NCBI GenBank assembly: GCA_003978375.1
Contig: QNZW01000191.1
Location: 1-17,176 of the forward strand
Origin: Sulfurovum sp.
GTDB taxonomy: Bacteria; Campylobacterota; Campylobacteria; Campylobacterales; Sulfurovaceae
Length of the DNA stretch: 17,176 bases
Direction of reading: 5' to 3'
Shown here: one piece after another, positions 13,616 through 17,176 of the stretch
Layout of the letters: every line of letters starts with the position of its first letter
Numbering within the stretch: the stretch's first letter is position 1
Made by a program: the position numbers and the translations under genes
The notes under the pieces: generated by a model
Told to the model about the DNA's origin: nothing
The model's input: the letters and a program-made list of their open reading frames with translations, nothing else
The model's database searches: none

Positions 13616-13652
13616 ACTTGATTTCTCCTTCCAAATGTGGCAAGATTTATTT

Positions 13653-15188
13653 TCATGATGTCCCTCTCTCTTTTTTAGATTTTTTTAATACGCTTCTTTT
13701 ATAATATTCTGCATAAATGCCATAGCCCATAACAGTAAGCATAGGAAAGAGTGAAGCAAAAGCAATCAGTCCGAAGCCATCAATCAATGGATTACGCCCT
13801 TGAATGTTTTGGGCAAGTCCCAATCCCAATGCAGCTACGAGTGGTACGGTGACAGTAGAGGTTGTTACTCCACCAGAATCATAGGCTATAGGGATAATGT
13901 ATTTAGGTGCAAAATATGTAAATAATATAACCAAACTATATCCTCCAATGATGTAGTAATGGATAGGATCTCCAGATACAAGCCTATATGCGCCTAGACC
14001 AATACCCACTGCTACACCAAGTGCTACTACTATTCTAAGAATATTTTGTTTAATGTTTCCTTCACTGATCTCTTCTGCTTTTATGGCAATGGCAAGTAAA
14101 GCAGGTTCTGCCATGGTAGTGGAGAAGCCTATAAGAAAGGCAAAAAGATAGATAAGGAGGTTATTTTTCATTTGGGTCAATGCATAAGCAATACTCTCTC
14201 CTATAGGAAAAAGCCCCATCTCTAACCCTATAATAAAAGCATAAAGACCAAGAATAACCATAATAATACCTGTGAGTACTTTGTGCAGATGTGCTACAGG
14301 CTTTCTGATGATTATATATTGAAAAAAGAAAATAACAGTAAGTATGGGCATAACATCTTTAATCGTACCTACGAGTGCCATAAGTGTTTTATACCCAGAA
14401 AACACATATGTTTTTGCCATACCAGCTCCATCGACGATAAGAATATTTACATCTTGTGGATTCGTAGGTGTATTGAGTATATAATAGACGATGATGCCAT
14501 AAATTTGTACAAATATCATAGGTGTAAGCGAGGCAAAAGCTATCAATCCAAAGCCATCTATAGCAGGGTTACGCCCCTTGATACTCGAAGCCAATCCAAT
14601 GCCCAGTGCCGCAACCAAAGGAACAGTAACAGTAGAAGTCGTAACGCCACCTGAATCATAGGCTAGTCCTATAATCTCTTGAGGTGCAAAAAAGGTCATA
14701 AGTACAACCAGTATATACCCAGCAATAATATAATATTGTATAGGATGCCCTACTAAAATACGAAATGTACCCAGTGCAATCGCAAGTCCTACAGACAAAG
14801 CCACAGTCATACGAAGCCAAAATGCATCAATCAAACCATGTGAAATAAGTGTCGCTTTGTCTGCTATAGCAATGAGTGCAGGTTCGGCGATAGTTGTAGA
14901 AAATCCTATGGTAAAAGCAAAAAGAAGTAACCAAAAGACAGAACCTTTTTTGGCAAAGTCTATAGCAAGTCCTTCTCCAATGGGAAAAATACCCAGTTCA
15001 AGCCCACGTATAAAGAGTGCCAATCCTACAGCCACAATGATAAGCCCTATGATGATAGAACTTAGATTTGTAGGTATAGCTTGGATGACGACACCTTGAA
15101 ACAAGGCAACAACAACAATAATAGGAAGCAGGTCTTTAAAAGCGTTTTTTAAATCCCCTGCAAATATCTTTGCACTCTCTTTAATCAT
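13653..15188 (-). CDS. DUF1538 polytopic membrane protein with two homologous halves
   Basis: A 511-residue inner-membrane protein with many hydrophobic helices. It consists of two clearly repeated halves offset by exactly 259 residues: FPIGE (68-72 and 327-331), GFSTT-x-AEPAL (95-105 and 354-364), and [20 protein letters not shown] (177-196 and 436-455), followed in both by [17 protein letters not shown]. The conserved Gly/Ser/Thr and acidic residues inside helices are what a pore or ion site would use. The family has no established function that I know; transporter or channel is an inference. No Shine-Dalgarno is seen; a TATACT box (15194-15199) lies 5 bases before the ATG. First gene of the operon with the PII-like and CBS genes. 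Confidence 0.85.
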   Translation of the reverse strand: MIKESAKIFAGDLKNAFKDLLPIIVVVALFQGVVIQAIPTNLSSIIIGLIIVAVGLALFIRGLELGIFPIGEGLAIDFAKKGSVFWLLLFAFTIGFSTTIAEPALIAIADKATLISHGLIDAFWLRMTVALSVGLAIALGTFRILVGHPIQYYIIAGYILVVLMTFFAPQEIIGLAYDSGGVTTSTVTVPLVAALGIGLASSIKGRNPAIDGFGLIAFASLTPMIFVQIYGIIVYYILNTPTNPQDVNILIVDGAGMAKTYVFSGYKTLMALVGTIKDVMPILTVIFFFQYIIIRKPVAHLHKVLTGIIMVILGLYAFIIGLEMGLFPIGESIAYALTQMKNNLLIYLFAFLIGFSTTMAEPALLAIAIKAEEISEGNIKQNILRIVVALGVAVGIGLGAYRLVSGDPIHYYIIGGYSLVILFTYFAPKYIIPIAYDSGGVTTSTVTVPLVAALGLGLAQNIQGRNPLIDGFGLIAFASLFPMLTVMGYGIYAEYYKRSVLKKSKKERGTS

Positions 15189-15268
15189 AAGATAGTATAT
15201 CTACAATAATAATATTTTGTGTTAGTTGGGTGCCTCTTTTTTAAGATGTGAGACTTGAGTGTTACACT

Positions 15269-15328
15269 TTAGCTATTCTCTTTAGGCACAAAATTCAAAG
15301 AGATAGAGTTCACACAATGGCGTGTAGT
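15269..15328 (-). pseudogene. Leftover 3' end of a second msrB gene
   Basis: The minus strand encodes TTRHCVNSISLNFVPKENS and a stop: the C-terminal end of methionine-R-sulfoxide reductase with its catalytic Cys (RHC). No start or zinc-binding part exists; upstream sequence runs straight into the end of the nucleotidyltransferase-fold gene. At DNA level 15280-15325 matches the 3' end of intact msrB (16491-16536) at 41 of 46 positions. The final residues differ (PKENS instead of AKA), so it is not a simple recent copy of the intact gene's end. Probably the remnant of an msrB allele displaced when the 15336-16848 segment arrived. Confidence 0.7.
15280..15325. repeat. 46-bp direct repeat, copy in the msrB remnant
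   Basis: 41 of 46 bases match 16491-16536, with an offset of 1211 bases. Similarity stops abruptly just beyond the repeat (after the shared CGTGT at its right end). Confidence 0.75.
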
Positions 15329-15335
15329 ATGTGGA

Positions 15336-16370
15336 TTATATAGTGTGTATATTAGAATAGATATTATTCATATAATCTATTACAATTTCTTTTGTGATAT
15401 GTTTCATTTTTAAGATTTCTTGAGAAATATCAATATTTGGCATATATTCAATGATGAGTTGGGTTATAAGCTTACTTTGTTCTATATCTCTTGTGTGTTT
15501 CAAATAATCTCTATCTTCTCTTTGTCCTAACCAGTTTTTGTAGATAGCATATTCCAAAGGGTGAATGGTAGTGATATTGGCTGATTTACCATTGACTCCA
15601 ATAATGGTCTCTTTGAAAAGTCTGGCATTTTCTATCCACTGTATCCCCTCCATATCTAAAGACATCACATCACCAAGAAAGTTACTTTGTGTACTATCGG
15701 ATGTGTGGGTAGCAGAGGGTACAATGAGTTCTATCCATATCCCATCCTTGTTGATAAAACGATAAGGCACTTTTGGACTTTGGTAAAAGCTTTTGTCAAT
15801 GGATTGTAAAAGTTCTAGTGCCGTATGCTTTTGGACTAATTGGGTGAACATAAAAGAAATACCTTTGTCTTTACGGTTCAAAATATCAATATCCTGTGTA
15901 GCAAGATGTGCTTCTTCTATCATAATACCTGCTTTGGCTTCATAAGCATAAAGCGAGTTTGTTCCTATCACAATCAATTTATCATCCAAGTTTAGCTCAT
16001 TTATTTTTTGCATGAGGGCTATGAGCTCTTTGGGAGCTCTTACAATGCCTTCAATTTTATTGAGTTTTTCATCTCTTTTGAGTTTCTCTTTCAAATTTTT
16101 CAAACGGGTTTTTATCTCTATTTTTGCATTTTTGAAAGACTCTCGTATTTTTTCTGTCTCAGTACTTCTTCTACCTAGGTATTCTCGTTTTCCTGTTTTT
16201 AGATTTTCTTTGGCAAGTAGCTGATATCCATCTTTATGTGTTTGCCACAGCATTTTATATCGAAATTGTAGATTGTAAAGATGCAGAGCTTCCAAATAGG
16301 AGTGATAAAGCATTTTAGAGTTATGCTTTTGTTTAATCTGTAAATCAGAATATTCATGAAATTTAAACAT
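15336..16370 (-). CDS. GSU2403-like nucleotidyltransferase-fold protein
   Basis: 344 residues from the ATG at 16370; a TTG at 16376 is also possible. A Lys/Glu-rich helical N-terminal half (about 70-125) leads to a nucleotidyltransferase core: GTNSLYAYEA (136-145) and TQDIDIL (158-164), matching the GT-N/A-S-x-YAYE and T-x-DIDIL pattern of the NTP_transf_8/GSU2403 family. Asp160 and Asp162 would bind metal. Substrate and role of this family are not established; the fold is shared with toxin and defence nucleotidyltransferases. The gene lies between intact msrB and an msrB remnant, so it was probably acquired. There is no ribosome-binding site; a TATACT box (16394-16399) lies inside an inverted repeat upstream. 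Confidence 0.72.
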   Translation of the reverse strand: MFKFHEYSDLQIKQKHNSKMLYHSYLEALHLYNLQFRYKMLWQTHKDGYQLLAKENLKTGKREYLGRRSTETEKIRESFKNAKIEIKTRLKNLKEKLKRDEKLNKIEGIVRAPKELIALMQKINELNLDDKLIVIGTNSLYAYEAKAGIMIEEAHLATQDIDILNRKDKGISFMFTQLVQKHTALELLQSIDKSFYQSPKVPYRFINKDGIWIELIVPSATHTSDSTQSNFLGDVMSLDMEGIQWIENARLFKETIIGVNGKSANITTIHPLEYAIYKNWLGQREDRDYLKHTRDIEQSKLITQLIIEYMPNIDISQEILKMKHITKEIVIDYMNNIYSNIHTI

Positions 16371-16393
16371 GTACAATCCAATGGTTTTTTTAT

Positions 16394-16435
16394 AGTATAC
16401 CTATTTTTTATTAAAATGATTATTTTAGGTATACT
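16394..16435. promoter_or_regulatory. 10-bp inverted repeat over the promoter of the nucleotidyltransferase-fold gene
   Basis: AGTATACCTA (16394-16403) and TAGGTATACT (16426-16435) are perfect arms 22 bases apart, each with a GTATAC palindrome at its heart. The gene's likely -10 box, TATACT (minus 16394-16399), is inside one arm. This suits an operator for a dimeric repressor. Confidence 0.5.
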
Positions 16436-16485
16436 TTTTAAATTTAGCTCAGAAATTAAATTCTATATTTTATGGCAAGTGCTTA

Positions 16486-16848
16486 TTACGCTTTAGCGAC
16501 AAAATCCAAAGAGATAGAGTTCACACAGTGACGTGTGCTTTTTTCTGTCATACCTTCGCCTTTAAACACATGCCCAAGGTGTCCACCACAGTTGGTACAG
16601 ACTATCTCTATACGTCTACCATCTGCATCGGGTACTTCCGTGACTGCTCCGTCTACTGCATCATCAAAACTAGGCCATCCTGTGCCTGAGTCAAACTTGG
16701 TATTTGAAGGGAAAAGCTCAGCATTACACTGACGACAAGTGTACATACCCTCATCATGATGATCCCAAAATTTTCCTGTAAAAGAACGCTCTGTTCCTTT
16801 GTTTAAAATCACGTATTTCTCTTCTTCGTTTAGTTTGTTGTATGGCAT
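16486..16848 (-). CDS. msrB: Peptide-methionine (R)-S-oxide reductase
   Basis: A 120-residue MsrB, complete. It reduces the R form of methionine sulfoxide in oxidised proteins. The zinc site is Cys38-X2-Cys41 and Cys84-X2-Cys87, the substrate pocket has GTGWPSF, GGHLGHVF and His107, and Cys108 (RHCVNS) is the catalytic residue. No signal peptide, so cytoplasmic. AAAGGA is 7 bases before the ATG. It follows the PIN-domain gene by 18 bases on the same strand, so they may be cotranscribed. Its last 46 bases before the stop region are repeated at 15280-15325, on the far side of the nucleotidyltransferase-fold gene. Confidence 0.95.
   Translation of the reverse strand: MPYNKLNEEEKYVILNKGTERSFTGKFWDHHDEGMYTCRQCNAELFPSNTKFDSGTGWPSFDDAVDGAVTEVPDADGRRIEIVCTNCGGHLGHVFKGEGMTEKSTRHCVNSISLDFVAKA
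16491..16536. repeat. 46-bp direct repeat, copy in intact msrB
   Basis: Lies in the region coding for the MsrB C-terminus (catalytic Cys onward); partner of 15280-15325. Confidence 0.75.
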
Positions 16849-16866
16849 GGGTTAGTCCTTTGTTTT

Positions 16867-17176
16867 TTATAATTCTATCAACTTCCAAGGAAGTCGTCTT
16901 TTATTTTCTTTCATCATATTATATGCTTCCATAGATTCATCTTGTGTAATAATATTATGTTTTATAAGCTCATCAATAATCCATATAGTACCAAGTACTT
17001 TAACTTTTTCTTCTTTTCCTGCTTTTCTTAGTGCTGCATCTCCTGTAAGTAGAGGACATTGCTCTTGCTTAGCAAGTGCTAAAGCAAACAAATCATTTCT
17101 ACTGGCTTTAGGATATACTGAGACTATGGTTTCCATGTATTTAATAGTCTTAGAGCTAAGCGTCAAGATTTTTAAA
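16867..17176 (-). CDS. PIN-domain protein, C-terminal part (cut by window edge)
   Basis: About 103 residues are visible; the frame stays open to the right edge, so the true start is outside the window. The segment ASRNDLFALALAKQEQCPLLTGDAALRKAG carries the second half of the PIN nuclease acidic site (Asp in RNDLFAL and in TGDAALR). It is followed by VLGTIWIIDELI, a pattern common in DUF3368/VapC-like PIN proteins. Such proteins are usually metal-dependent RNases and often toxins of toxin-antitoxin pairs; the antitoxin would be expected beyond the edge. The N-terminal acidic residue cannot be checked. msrB follows 18 bases downstream. Confidence 0.7.
   Translation of the reverse strand, partial: LKILTLSSKTIKYMETIVSVYPKASRNDLFALALAKQEQCPLLTGDAALRKAGKEEKVKVLGTIWIIDELIKHNIITQDESMEAYNMMKENKRRLPWKLIEL

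Noticed and set aside
13386..13643. 85-codon minus-strand frame over the PII-like gene
   Set aside because: Out-of-frame shadow of the PII-like gene with an improbable Arg/His-rich composition.
14283..14654. 123-codon plus-strand frame inside the DUF1538 gene
   Set aside because: Antisense to a conserved, internally repeated membrane-protein gene; no ribosome-binding site or recognisable protein.

Overview
The window is an AT-rich bacterial chromosomal segment. Its gene content and protein style (Lys/Ile-rich proteins, standalone AroQ-type chorismate mutase, compact OmpR-type regulator/kinase pair, grpE-dnaK, DUF1538/PII-like/CBS set) point to Campylobacterota, probably a Sulfurovum/Sulfurimonas-like organism. 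The phylum is inferred from protein character; the genus is a guess.

Layout. 1-133 is the 3' end of a sensor kinase. 209-820 is an unrecognised lipoprotein with its own promoter. On the minus strand, 4014 down to 834 is a metal-uptake cluster: a small exported His/Cys protein, an outer-membrane porin-like barrel, a ZnuA-like binding protein and a ZnuB-like permease. No ATPase gene is present. Next come a DHH phosphoesterase (4114-5166) and an Rrf2-type probable Fe-S regulator (5220-5618) with a dyad over its own promoter. These diverge from rpsO (5768-6037), which ends in a hairpin terminator. The 6076-6324 gap is a dense regulatory region: a 29-bp palindrome, a HAIR-like element and a strong sigma70-type promoter drive grpE and dnaK. 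A bidirectional terminator separates dnaK from a convergent POTRA-less Omp85-type barrel gene.

10393-12861 holds a chorismate mutase, a tiny lipoprotein gene on the opposite strand, and an OmpR-type response regulator overlapping its histidine kinase. Between chorismate mutase and the lipoprotein lie four consecutive hairpins enclosed by an imperfect 37-bp direct repeat.

12858-15188 (minus strand) is a tight operon encoding an internally duplicated DUF1538 membrane protein, a PII-like protein and a two-CBS-domain protein. It looks like a membrane transporter or channel with two soluble ligand-sensing partners. Its function is not established, and it is the best candidate here for an undescribed system.

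15269-17176 (minus strand) looks like a site of gene exchange. A GSU2403-like nucleotidyltransferase-fold gene lies between an intact msrB and a leftover msrB 3' end, the two sharing a 46-bp direct repeat. A PIN-domain protein gene runs off the right edge.

Three minus-strand genes (starting at 4014, 10213 and 10941) carry an exact TATAAT box six bases before ATG and no Shine-Dalgarno sequence, suggesting leaderless transcripts. No tRNA, rRNA, CRISPR array or insertion sequence was seen.
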